From an uncultured Clostridia bacterium (GTDB lineage Bacteria > Bacillota > Clostridia > HGM11514), in the NCBI GenBank assembly GCA_934464705.1, contig CAKSKB010000012.1, forward strand, positions 19,881 to 83,880: DNA of 64,000 nt, given 5' to 3'. The stretch's first letter is position 1; every line of letters starts with the position of its first letter. The position numbers and the translations under genes are program-made. The notes beneath the pieces were generated by a model. The model was not told the origin of the DNA and did no database searches. It was given only the letters and a program-made list of their open reading frames with translations. Below are positions 28,301-34,445 of this stretch, piece by piece.

Positions 28301-28701
28301 TTATACCCTGACACATGCACATCAGCTGTTATCGGCTGATTGGCAGCAGTCTTGGCATCCTGCCTTGCCATAACCATTTTTGCAGTTTTTCCGCCATATA
28401 CTGCGGAAATAATCGCCTTACCGTTCTTGCCGGTTGATGAAAGCTTGTTTCCGTCAAACTTGAACACGGTTTCATCGGAGCTTGCATATGTAATCCCCGA
28501 ATCACCGGTAAGATCTGTTTCAGATCCGTCCGCAAGTGTTGCCGTAACCTTCAAAGCTTCGGAAGCTCTGTCCTCACCGAGGTAGAAACACTTGTTCTGT
28601 GTGATACTGATAGCCGTGATATCCGCCGCCATTACGAACGGCATGCAAACTGTGCTCAATATCATAAGCATAACCAATATCAGAGATAATTTTCTTTGCA
28701 T
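22207..28701 (-). CDS. Giant SLH-anchored beta-helix surface protein
   Basis: 2164 residues. Signal peptide (1-25, ending MPFVMAADI), a bacterial Ig-like domain (about 28-110), a concanavalin-like region (about 125-365), two Ig-like repeats (375-570), a right-handed parallel beta-helix opening with YYVAKNGNDENDGTIDAPF (about 580-1300), another Ig-like unit, two FIVAR-type helical sugar-binding modules (LNAAMKAAREAL... and the NGYGEYPKDKVDDFNKAL type) around a second concanavalin-like segment, a Ser/Gly/Asn-rich linker, and three SLH domains in the last 180 residues. Likely a wall-bound glycan-processing enzyme (beta-helix glycosidases and lyases share this layout), tethered through pyruvylated wall polysaccharide. 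AGGAGG ribosome binding site; promoter at 28755-28783. Confidence 0.9.
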   Translation of the reverse strand: MQRKLSLILVMLMILSTVCMPFVMAADITAISITQNKCFYLGEDRASEALKVTATLADGSETDLTGDSGITYASSDETVFKFDGNKLSSTGKNGKAIISAVYGGKTAKMVMARQDAKTAANQPITADVHVSGYNNISYITSGTPGTAEGGHYDGNALSNWANNWTVRLMRKSWAQNNDPEKPGTDMENRWYDSGYRSVAGWFYDDGDTGHKQGYDFVVFTDSSLFHQNSKFEEDYGYGDFAAKWKGMNSWQIVSSGIMRGQGDEYINGTPYGGNYGIKARKKGWHQFVMSLEKNSEAEYGWTVYTYLDGDLVGTKDVVPEEETMPAGITDCNSWAAIEIRPVYQDGYKNYMDDMVLMGSLEKRKEPTAPVVSSVSIEGLQMEGQKLTASAKIYDADDDKLDTPLYQWQSSADGSAWDDIAGETADTIDLKKEYVGKMLRIVVTPRSTVDPKVGAPAASDPTSKIVEAVTPPSAKDVSVTGVPDTGKNLTAAYTYVPSESNVEEGATKFVWEISDTEGGTYTELKGGTSKIYTVMQADAEKYIRVKVIPTDKHGIPGTPVVSAAIKTNKYTEPVAASAYYVAKNGNDENDGTIDAPFATIEKARDVLESIKLPEGGVTVYVRGGTYQITKTIEFGAKNSGTAESPITYQAYNGEKVEFVGGKTLDTSKIKKVTDEAILNRLVDQDARKNLYMLDLAEQGVKMSKIASYGNGFADYNPNEIYMNNMLLTNARWPNNDESQGLVQAAPVSEEGYNAVGQKYKYSFPDPENRSAKWTIKSGDAYMGGALVYFWADSSYTIDTFDKEAKTVTTVNNTNIAATPGAGWGQQYKVYFGNIFEEIDVPGEMYVDREKNILYFYPLVDVNGCEMVVSTTDKNMLDFNGASNITFKGIDFKETRKTPVNIENSDNIKIEGGEISGSAQSGIKILNSTNCKITGCHMFNIASSAIYLQGGDRETLKPSNNIIENNYIHAVNYRPGDRFAITMHDTVGITVSHNEFDDLPHAAIDIRKSNDITIEYNTISHALYFDSDMGSIYWGRDNTTMGIVVRYNYFRDFETDLWAIQDGYGDGVFWDDGAVGPELYGNVFYNGARHYASIRANGGEVQNVYNNLIIDDENNTRYAAFLFGWSTHCWGPEYTYNGKKVDPSIPANTWLYMTDMRTVIGTAEGSQNRAEGNANLWTSDNRAHYLWSDAWKEHYKDTIWAKNIELYSKENYDGAKKFFDAKDEYGLLQYIDENFPKGYNNNYHDNAMIGQTTILPIYNGNVNYDNYSQENVNTAKSLFKDYGKDFTLTDEGLRTVKASAPEFEQIPFNQIGRTTDNWGHKPSVTVKSDIVSGIAAAGGEISANYDFIDADGDKEGLSQIYWYVADKKNGEYTMIEGKAGKTLELTDEYAGRYIKYKVIPYDTNTMRGETVMSEPVKVREASSIDLTSLNAAMKAAREALEGASVGTGAGQYPKAAYDELSAALNDAQTAANDPELTQYAANNAAAKLEATVAKFEKQKIPAIDMDKIVHMNINPLLADTENWDNPGGNMKFENGSMVIDAANFDLATYRAAKYLNHEISFKVKFEPSDESGWVGIYFRQPATNKKVWESGGGGLMYDIKKDIMNIQQHDGGKIAGEDAMIDTVTNNFLSFGEEHIVTIGVYDTDEENKVFWQLKVDGNVVYEKSTEIRDLYGKEGYFGFSSGKGKLTISPTEADKTKLAEKIAKAENMTFVAGNGYGEYPKDKVDDFNKALADAKTANARNDLTQYDADKAIENINDAIEALDESVITKETVTADKTIKINSKYPKAEIKAEKSANDVKLETEKSTSLPGIKITAERSIGTVTAEIFEDTKLSGNGTLLAAKELSEPSVTLNNTANVTVISMADGSLAADKAVRIVLPGQAKKNLGIIVNGKFSRVTKKLSEDSEKTADSELKAGETAFIKSGDDYIIWTKVLGEFVTYNTSSSSQEDNNNQPGGGNGNGSGTTSNPYGNKGNGGFYSTDTTNPNLDTTVCFNDIQNHWAKADIMAMYRLGVVSGVNDTTFDPDRNITRAEFAALIARALKLSEDAPSVFDDVEKGSWYETSVNACAKAEIITGFDGKFRPNDTITRNEMAVIISNAYSYLGKKGENGGIDKFADKSEIADWAKPSVDVCTTVGLISGMTDTTFEGDKTATRAQAASILKRLLDK

Positions 28702-28754
28702 TTTTTATTCCTCCTTAAATTTTCAAATATTACTTTTTACATAATTACAATACT

Positions 28755-28783
28755 ATAATACAATATTTTTGTGCAATTTTCAA
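28755..28783 (-). promoter_or_regulatory. Promoter of the SLH gene
   Basis: Minus strand TTGAAA (28783-28778), 17 bp, TATTAT (28760-28755), about 55 bp before the ATG. Confidence 0.65.
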
Positions 28784-28833
28784 TAGCTGTATCTGTGTTT
28801 CTGTTTAGCTGTAATTTAAAATAAGATAACAAT

Positions 28834-28866
28834 ATACCCATCGGCATTTTTTCTGCCGATGGGTAT
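28834..28866. terminator. Terminator in copy B
   Basis: Perfect 13-bp stem ATACCCATCGGCA/TGCCGATGGGTAT with a T-rich 7-base loop. It follows the SLH fragment and probably ends the transcript of the 731-residue gene. Confidence 0.75.
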
Positions 28867-28942
28867 AATATTAGTATAAAGAGTGTACCCGCCGACAGCC
28901 GAAACCATCGGCAGATACGAAAAATAAGGAGAGCGAATTAAT

Positions 28943-29112
28943 TATTTATCAAGTAATCTCTTAAGAATACTTGCCGCCTGTGCGCATGTTGCGGTCTTAT
29001 CGCCTTCAAAGGTTGTATCGGTCATGCCCGAGATAAGCCCGACTGTTGTGCAGACATCCACGGACGGTTTTGCCCAGTCTGCGATTTCAGATTTATCGGT
29101 AAACTTATCTAT
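28943..29112 (-). pseudogene. Truncated SLH domain fragment
   Basis: In frame on the minus strand it encodes the last 56 or so residues of the third SLH domain (IDKFTDKSEIADWAKPSVD..., ending LKRLLDK and a stop), nearly identical to the intact SLH gene but with a Cys replacing Arg in the TATxAQAA motif. No start codon or ribosome binding site precedes it. It lies 42 bp after the stop of the 731-residue gene. A partial duplication or the scar of a lost SLH gene. Confidence 0.85.
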
Positions 29113-29154
29113 ATATCGGCTAAAATTTATTTTTGCTTTAATTCTTTCAGAAAA

Positions 29155-31350
29155 TCAGCCCATTATCTCATCAGGGTCATCAAATGCGGTTCTTGCCGGA
29201 ATGACCCAAATCATCTGAGTGCTGTTATCCCACTCAACGCGGCAATCCAATGCGTCTGTTATATCACGAAGCTTAAAATAATTGTTTCCTTCGATATTAT
29301 AGCAGGTTGCCTTAATCGGCACGCCGTCAAGCGTCACAAATACCGATGATGAAAGCGCTGTTCTTTCGGCGCCGTCACCCGGTGTTAATTCACCGCCGGC
29401 AGCCGCATAATCATAAAAACTCAGCATATCAATCGAATTTGTTGCAGCGTCATACTCAATGTCAAAAGATTTAATGGTTCCGTCAAGGATTTTTGCAATA
29501 TCTCTGAGTTTAAAGTAGTTGTTGTCATCAATGTTATATGCAACGGTATCATATTTCAGACCGTCCAGACAAACCGTCTGCGTTTTCGCAACGGAAGTTT
29601 TGCTGAATCCGTTTCCGGGATAATATGTAAATGTATCGTGCTCATCGTCCTCGTGAACCAGATAGCGAATCTCGCCGTCATAGAAAATAGTATAGATTTT
29701 TCCTGTAATAATCCAGGGGTCTATATCGTTAGGGTCTATCCCGGGGATGCTCCTCATATCTTCGTCACGGTCAAACGAAAAATCTTCGATACCGTATACA
29801 TTTACCCATTCTTTGTCGTGTATTGTGTTGATATCGCCGTTGTTTGAACTAACCCACTGAGTGTACTCTGCCATCATATTCTCATCAACATTGATATATC
29901 CGTAACGGTACTTTTTCAGCTTTGCAATGCCTTCTGAGGAATATGTCAGCGCGCCCCATTCGCCCCAGGGTGTGTCAACCGACAGAACACCGATAGGTGC
30001 ACCGAGAGCTGCAGTGTCCGCAGCGGACAGGGTTTTGGTAAATTCATCAAGCTTGCTTGTCGGAATATAACATACCTTTGAGTTAAACCAGATTTTTGAA
30101 TTTGTTCCGTCATAGTCCTTCTCGATAACATCGATTGCAGCGCCTTTTTTAACAGAACCCACAACCGAAGAACCGTCGGAAATATCACAGTCAACGGCGG
30201 CTATTGCTTTGTACCGGGTTGTCGGTTTTTCGGTGTTTGCGAGCTGTGCATTCACATACTTTGCGTCAACATAATAAAGACCTTTTTTATAGTAAATCTT
30301 ATAATGTCCGTTCTGCGGAGTTGCGTCTGCAATCTGAACCGACTGATTGATTTTGATAACGCCGGATTTTACATAATCCTTATCATCGGGAGTGGTCTTA
30401 ACCATCAAAAGGCCGGTCGCCCTGCCTACCGCCTCGATTTTCGGAGCGGTTGATACCTGATTGTTAATATCCAAAATATAGCAGTTTTTCCTCGGGAAGA
30501 AGTATACGGCAGGCTTCCAGCTTGTGAAAGCGGTACCGTCCTTCTCACCGCACTGTCTGATTGAGCCGCGTGTTTCGTCAACGCCGCCTTCGCTCCATAC
30601 CGCAACCCAGTCTTCGTTATATGCAACAACTTCAAATTCGCTCGTTGTTGTAGCATAAAATGCCGTGTTAGCGAATCCATCTGTTCTGGTTCGTTCGGAG
30701 AACAGCGGCTCATACCCTATTTCTCTAAGCTCATCAAGCCTTTTGATATGATAGTTAATCGGCGGATTGCCGGGATAAAACGAAGCTTTTACCGAACCGA
30801 TTTTCCCCTCATCGCCTATATGCAGGACAGCCATTCCCACAAGCGGCAATGAAGCGGGGCGGTCGTGTCTTACCCATTCCGTAGGCACCTTAGCATAGAA
30901 ATTTCTTTCTTTGCCCTCGGTTGTTTTGCTTCCGCCGTAGATGTAATCGGAAAGAAATGTCATCTCTATTGCGTGCTGATACTTATCAGGATCGGAGGTT
31001 TCCCACTGTTTGTTAAGCTCCTTCTCGGCAGCTTCAGAAGCCTCAAGAATCGGCTTTGTTTCCCGAGCCGTTTCATAAGCAAGGATATATCCGACCGTGC
31101 CGTCGGAAAGCTGGATTTTATGGAACTTTCTGTTATCCTCGCCGATTACATAAGCCTCCAGAACCGTCACTTTGGTTCCTTTGCTGACCTCAGCTATACC
31201 CCCTGAATAAGTGGGGTTTTTTGTAACGCTTACCGTGCCGCCGTATACAACATAGGCGGTATCGCCCGCCTTTATTTCGTCTGCGGCATACGCAACAGTA
31301 CCGAGTATCATAACCGCGCAAAGCACTGCCGCCAAAATTTTCTTCAACAC
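29155..31350 (-). CDS. Secreted SH3/stalk-domain protein
   Basis: 731 residues from a GTG start with GGAGG 7 bases upstream. Signal peptide (1-22, ending AYAADE), bacterial SH3 domain (about 25-95, with GTKVTVLEAY and DGTVGYIL), a long unassigned middle region with another SH3-like unit (about 320-450), and two copper-amine-oxidase-type stalk repeats at the C-terminus (YNIDDNNYFKLRDIAKIL and YNIEGNNYFKLRDITDAL). Exported and probably wall associated. It has no SLH domain, but an SLH fragment lies just downstream, so the ancestral protein or its neighbour may have been anchored. Substrate unknown. Confidence 0.82.
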   Translation of the reverse strand: MLKKILAAVLCAVMILGTVAYAADEIKAGDTAYVVYGGTVSVTKNPTYSGGIAEVSKGTKVTVLEAYVIGEDNRKFHKIQLSDGTVGYILAYETARETKPILEASEAAEKELNKQWETSDPDKYQHAIEMTFLSDYIYGGSKTTEGKERNFYAKVPTEWVRHDRPASLPLVGMAVLHIGDEGKIGSVKASFYPGNPPINYHIKRLDELREIGYEPLFSERTRTDGFANTAFYATTTSEFEVVAYNEDWVAVWSEGGVDETRGSIRQCGEKDGTAFTSWKPAVYFFPRKNCYILDINNQVSTAPKIEAVGRATGLLMVKTTPDDKDYVKSGVIKINQSVQIADATPQNGHYKIYYKKGLYYVDAKYVNAQLANTEKPTTRYKAIAAVDCDISDGSSVVGSVKKGAAIDVIEKDYDGTNSKIWFNSKVCYIPTSKLDEFTKTLSAADTAALGAPIGVLSVDTPWGEWGALTYSSEGIAKLKKYRYGYINVDENMMAEYTQWVSSNNGDINTIHDKEWVNVYGIEDFSFDRDEDMRSIPGIDPNDIDPWIITGKIYTIFYDGEIRYLVHEDDEHDTFTYYPGNGFSKTSVAKTQTVCLDGLKYDTVAYNIDDNNYFKLRDIAKILDGTIKSFDIEYDAATNSIDMLSFYDYAAAGGELTPGDGAERTALSSSVFVTLDGVPIKATCYNIEGNNYFKLRDITDALDCRVEWDNSTQMIWVIPARTAFDDPDEIMG

Positions 31351-31406
31351 AATAATTCCTCCCTTTGTTTTTTATGTTGATTTATTGGAATTTGCATACT
31401 GTAATA

Positions 31407-31435
31407 ATTATATACCATATCGGTGCAATATGCAA
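31407..31435 (-). promoter_or_regulatory. Promoter of the 731-residue gene
   Basis: Minus strand TTGCAT (31435-31430), 17 bp, TATAAT (31412-31407). Confidence 0.7.
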
Positions 31436-31490
31436 GGGGTTTGGAAAATTTATTTTGAAATTTTTGTTTACACATGAAATAACCCCACAT

Positions 31491-31569
31491 GCCGAAAGGC
31501 GCATTTCACATTGCGCAGCAATATTTCACGCACGAAGTGCATTTCGCAAATCCGAAGGATTTATTTCAC
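31491..31569 (-). repeat. Array of four short hairpins joined by 7-nt ATTTCAC linkers
   Basis: Read on the plus strand: GCC-GAAA-GGC; ATTGC-GCA-GCAAT; GCAC-GAA-GTGC; AAATCC-GAA-GGATTT. The linkers are ATTTCAC, ATTTCAC, ATTTCGC and ATTTCAC. Stem sequences differ completely but each is self-complementary; linkers are nearly constant. On the minus strand the loops become TTC and the linkers GTGAAAT. The array lies between tRNA-Arg with its terminator and the 731-residue gene. No coding frame explains it. I know of no named family. Confidence 0.85.
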
Positions 31570-31571
31570 TG

Positions 31572-31602
31572 AAAAAAGCGCCTGCAATGCAAGCGCTTTT
31601 TT
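31572..31602. terminator. Terminator after tRNA-Arg
   Basis: AAAAAAGCGC/GCGCTTTTTT stem with an 11-base loop, immediately 3' of tRNA-Arg on the minus strand. Confidence 0.75.
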
Positions 31603-31606
31603 CTAA

Positions 31607-31678
31607 CACCCCCGACCGGAATCGAACCGATGACTAACCCTTAGGAGGGGCTTGTAATATCCTCTTTACTACGGGGGC
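31607..31678 (-). tRNA. tRNA-Arg (anticodon CCT)
   Basis: 72-nt cloverleaf: acceptor GCCCCCG/CGGGGGT, D stem GTAA/TTAC, anticodon loop CTCCTAA (anticodon CCT), T loop TTCGATT. No encoded CCA. Reads the rare AGG codon. Confidence 0.92.
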
Positions 31679-31747
31679 ATCTAACTATACTATTGTACAC
31701 GATATTTCCCGTTTTGTCAAGGGATATTAGGTTAATTTTTCAAAAAT

Positions 31748-32527
31748 TTAATTATGCGGCACAATATCGTACACGCTGTTTAATATGTATTTCGGTCTGT
31801 ATGGAAATTTATCGATGTTTTCCCTTGCGGTAACGCCGCTTAAAACGAGCACCGTATCCATATTTGATTCAATGCCGGCGATTATATCGGTATCCATACG
31901 GTCACCGATAAGGGCAATATCGGAGCTGTGGCAGTCGATACGCCTCAGTGCGTGGCGCAGCATAAGCGGATTGGGCTTGCCGATAAAATATGCCTTTTTG
32001 CCTGTTGCAATCTCAATCGGAGCAATAAGAGAGCCTGTTGCCGGCATGATTCCGTGCTCGGTAGGGCCTGTGGTATCGGGATTTGTTCCAATAAGCTTTG
32101 CGCCGCCGTTTACGAGGGCAATCGCCTTCTCGATTTTTTCAAAATTATATGTTCTTGTTTCGCTGACCACAACATAATCGGGGTTTACATCGTTGGTGCA
32201 TATTCCGCAGTTGTAAAGCGCATTGATTATACCTGCCTCGCCGATTACATAAGCCGAGCACCCGGGCGCCTGATGGCTCAGAAAGAGCGCGGTTGCCTCG
32301 GCGCTTGTATAAAAATGCTCCAGCGGAACATCAAGCCCCATGCGCATGAGCTTATTGTGAAGTTCAAGCGGAGTTCTTTCAGGGCTGTTCGTCAGAAACA
32401 GGAACATTTTATCGTTGTTCATCATCCAGTTGACGAAATCTTTTACACCATCAAGGATTTTGTTGCCGTGATAGATAACGCCGTCCATATCGCATATAAA
32501 GCCCTTTTTGCTGCGCAGATTTTCCAT
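31748..32527 (-). CDS. HAD-IIA family hydrolase (NagD-like phosphatase)
   Basis: 259 residues. HAD motif I is FICDMDGVIYHG (nucleophile Asp and the second Asp), motif II LTNSPERTP, the C2-type cap, and motif III/IV GDRMDTDIIAG. The family dephosphorylates nucleotides or sugar phosphates; substrate not predictable. Start at 32527 chosen for the GAGGGTGA site; an upstream ATG would run into glyA. It follows glyA closely and is probably co-transcribed with it. Confidence 0.88.
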   Translation of the reverse strand: MENLRSKKGFICDMDGVIYHGNKILDGVKDFVNWMMNNDKMFLFLTNSPERTPLELHNKLMRMGLDVPLEHFYTSAEATALFLSHQAPGCSAYVIGEAGIINALYNCGICTNDVNPDYVVVSETRTYNFEKIEKAIALVNGGAKLIGTNPDTTGPTEHGIMPATGSLIAPIEIATGKKAYFIGKPNPLMLRHALRRIDCHSSDIALIGDRMDTDIIAGIESNMDTVLVLSGVTARENIDKFPYRPKYILNSVYDIVPHN

Positions 32528-32537
32528 CAAATCACCC

Positions 32538-33776
32538 TCATTCATAAAGCTTGTACTTAGCTGTAAGCGCAAGAACCCTCTTAGCGGCTTCTTCCTTATT
32601 CTTTTCAAAATCGGAAATTGTCATATCGATAATTTCTGCGATTTCAAGCATATCCGCCTCTTTGAATCCGCGGGTCGTAACAGCGGGCGTACCGATTCTT
32701 ATGCCGCTTGTAACGAACGGCTTTTCGGGGTCGTTCGGGATAGCGTTTTTGTTGACCGTTACGCCGATCTCATCGAGCATATGCTCAGCCGCTTTTCCTG
32801 TAACTCCCTTGGGGCGGAGGTCAACGAGCATAAGGTGATTGTCGGTTCCGCCGGAAACAAGGTCGAAGCCTTTTCCGAGGAGAGCGTCCGCCAAAACGGA
32901 GGCATTTTTGACAATCTGTTTCTGATAATCCTTAAAATCGTCCTTAAGCGCTTCGCCAAGGCAGACAGCCTTGCCGGCAATGACATGCATGAGCGGTCCG
33001 CCCTGAATTCCGGGGAAAATCGCCTTGTCAATCTGCTTTGCGTATTCCTCTTTGCAAAGAATCATGCCGCCCCTCGGCCCTCTTAAAGTTTTGTGCGTAG
33101 TGGTAGTTACAAAGTCCGCATACGGAACGGGACTCGGGTGAAGCCCTGCCGCAACAAGGCCCGCAATATGCGCCATATCAACCATCAGATATGCGCCGAC
33201 GCTCTTTGCGATATGCGAAAAGCGCTCAAAATCGATAATTCTCGGATATGCGCTTGCGCCGGCGATAATCATCTTCGGCTGAACCTCTTTTGCGGTCTTT
33301 TCAAGCGCTTCGTAATCTATCAGATTGGTTTCGTCATCAACGCCGTAGGGAACTATATTATAATAGGAGCCCGACATATTTACGGGACTTCCGTGAGTCA
33401 GATGTCCGCCGTGAGCAAGGCTCATGCCCATAACTGTGTCGCCCGGCTTAACCATAGCGAAATAAACCGCCATATTTGCCTGTGCGCCGGAGTGCGGCTG
33501 AACATTTGCATGCTCTGCGCCGAAAAGTTCTTTTGCCCTGTCCCTTGCAAGATTTTCAACAATATCAACACATTCGCAGCCGCCGTAGTATCTCTTTCCC
33601 GGATAACCTTCGGCATACTTGTTTGTGAGCGGAGAGCCCATTGCCTCCATTACCGCCTCGCTCACAAAGTTTTCGGATGCGATAAGCTCGATTTTGTTTC
33701 TCTGTCTGGTCACCTCGGCCTCTATAGCCTGTGCCACCTCGGGGTCCTGTTTTGCAATTTCTTTTGTACTGTACAT
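32538..33776 (-). CDS. glyA: Serine hydroxymethyltransferase (3' part of the trmB-glyA frame)
   Basis: 412 residues from the internal ATG at 33776, the normal SHMT length. PLP lysine in TTTTHKTLRGPRGG (K229), substrate motifs ENFVSEAV and AHGGHLTHG. Converts serine and tetrahydrofolate to glycine and methylene-THF. The codon before this ATG is not a stop: the frame continues upstream into trmB. An AAAGGAG site 8 bases before the ATG means free GlyA is probably made by internal initiation. Confidence 0.95.
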   Translation of the reverse strand: MYSTKEIAKQDPEVAQAIEAEVTRQRNKIELIASENFVSEAVMEAMGSPLTNKYAEGYPGKRYYGGCECVDIVENLARDRAKELFGAEHANVQPHSGAQANMAVYFAMVKPGDTVMGMSLAHGGHLTHGSPVNMSGSYYNIVPYGVDDETNLIDYEALEKTAKEVQPKMIIAGASAYPRIIDFERFSHIAKSVGAYLMVDMAHIAGLVAAGLHPSPVPYADFVTTTTHKTLRGPRGGMILCKEEYAKQIDKAIFPGIQGGPLMHVIAGKAVCLGEALKDDFKDYQKQIVKNASVLADALLGKGFDLVSGGTDNHLMLVDLRPKGVTGKAAEHMLDEIGVTVNKNAIPNDPEKPFVTSGIRIGTPAVTTRGFKEADMLEIAEIIDMTISDFEKNKEEAAKRVLALTAKYKLYE

Positions 33777-34430
33777 ATCAATGCTCCTTTCGAGTTTTAT
33801 GTTTTCAGCCTCAACGCGGTTTATCGGCACGCCCTGTTCGGAAAACAGAATTTCATACTCCGTTTTCACATTGGGAATATTCTCGCCGTGCAGATTATAT
33901 GTCAGATTATGAAGCCTGAAGCCGCAGTCACGGAAGGTTTTAAGGGAGTAATCAAACAGCCCTCTGTTATCCGTTTTGAAATATATTCTGCCGCCGCATT
34001 TAAGAACTTTTTTATAAATATTAAGAAAATCGGGATGAGTAAGCCTCCGCTTTGCGGTCTGGTTTTTGGGCCACGGGTCGGAGAAATTGAGGTAAATTCC
34101 GTCAACCTCGGAAGGTTCAAAGCTTTCGTAAAGCTCCCTTGCGTCGCCGTAGAAGAAGCGGAGGTTCGGCACATTCGCCTCCAGTGCCTTTTCCATTGCA
34201 AGAAGCACAACATCGGGGCACTTTTCAACCGCAAGATAATTGTTTTCGGGATTCTGCATTGCGGTTTCGCATATAAACCGTCCCTTGCCGCACCCGATTT
34301 CAAGAAAAAGCGGAGCACATCTCCCGAAAGGCTCGCCCCACCTTCCGGTGAAGTCCTTCGGGTTTTGAATCATAATATCGGCACACCGCGCGATTCTTTC
34401 GTCACGGTGCTTTTTTTTGCGCATTCTCAT
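32538..34430 (-). CDS. trmB: tRNA (guanine-N7-)-methyltransferase TrmB, in frame with GlyA
   Basis: The 630-codon open frame begins with 218 codons of TrmB (34430-33777) and runs without a stop into GlyA. TrmB methylates G46 of tRNA. SAM-binding motif LFLEIGCGKGRF (about 42-53), NFSDPWPK and the C-terminal YEILFSEQGVPINRVE are all present, so TrmB is complete; its usual end would be within about 12 residues of the junction (NIKLERSID). The junction therefore looks like loss of the trmB stop codon. Whether a 630-residue TrmB-GlyA fusion, separate GlyA, or both are produced cannot be decided from sequence; a sequencing or assembly error at one base is the alternative. Confidence 0.85.
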   Translation of the reverse strand: MRMRKKKHRDERIARCADIMIQNPKDFTGRWGEPFGRCAPLFLEIGCGKGRFICETAMQNPENNYLAVEKCPDVVLLAMEKALEANVPNLRFFYGDARELYESFEPSEVDGIYLNFSDPWPKNQTAKRRLTHPDFLNIYKKVLKCGGRIYFKTDNRGLFDYSLKTFRDCGFRLHNLTYNLHGENIPNVKTEYEILFSEQGVPINRVEAENIKLERSIDMYSTKEIAKQDPEVAQAIEAEVTRQRNKIELIASENFVSEAVMEAMGSPLTNKYAEGYPGKRYYGGCECVDIVENLARDRAKELFGAEHANVQPHSGAQANMAVYFAMVKPGDTVMGMSLAHGGHLTHGSPVNMSGSYYNIVPYGVDDETNLIDYEALEKTAKEVQPKMIIAGASAYPRIIDFERFSHIAKSVGAYLMVDMAHIAGLVAAGLHPSPVPYADFVTTTTHKTLRGPRGGMILCKEEYAKQIDKAIFPGIQGGPLMHVIAGKAVCLGEALKDDFKDYQKQIVKNASVLADALLGKGFDLVSGGTDNHLMLVDLRPKGVTGKAAEHMLDEIGVTVNKNAIPNDPEKPFVTSGIRIGTPAVTTRGFKEADMLEIAEIIDMTISDFEKNKEEAAKRVLALTAKYKLYE

Positions 34431-34445
34431 CAGTGTAACCGCCTT

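Larger units (their letters stand above)
28831..29112. repeat. Direct repeat copy B (duplicate of the SLH gene 3' end)
   Basis: 282 bp copy of 22100-22377, same orientation, 6.7 kb away. It ends abruptly at TATCTAT, after which the sequences are unrelated. Copy B keeps a perfect terminator stem where copy A has a mismatch. Confidence 0.92.

Noticed and set aside
31478..31570. Possible CRISPR array because of regular short repeats
   Set aside because: Units are 17-22 bp with 7-nt constant parts and self-complementary variable parts. Spacers are far too short and no cas genes are present.
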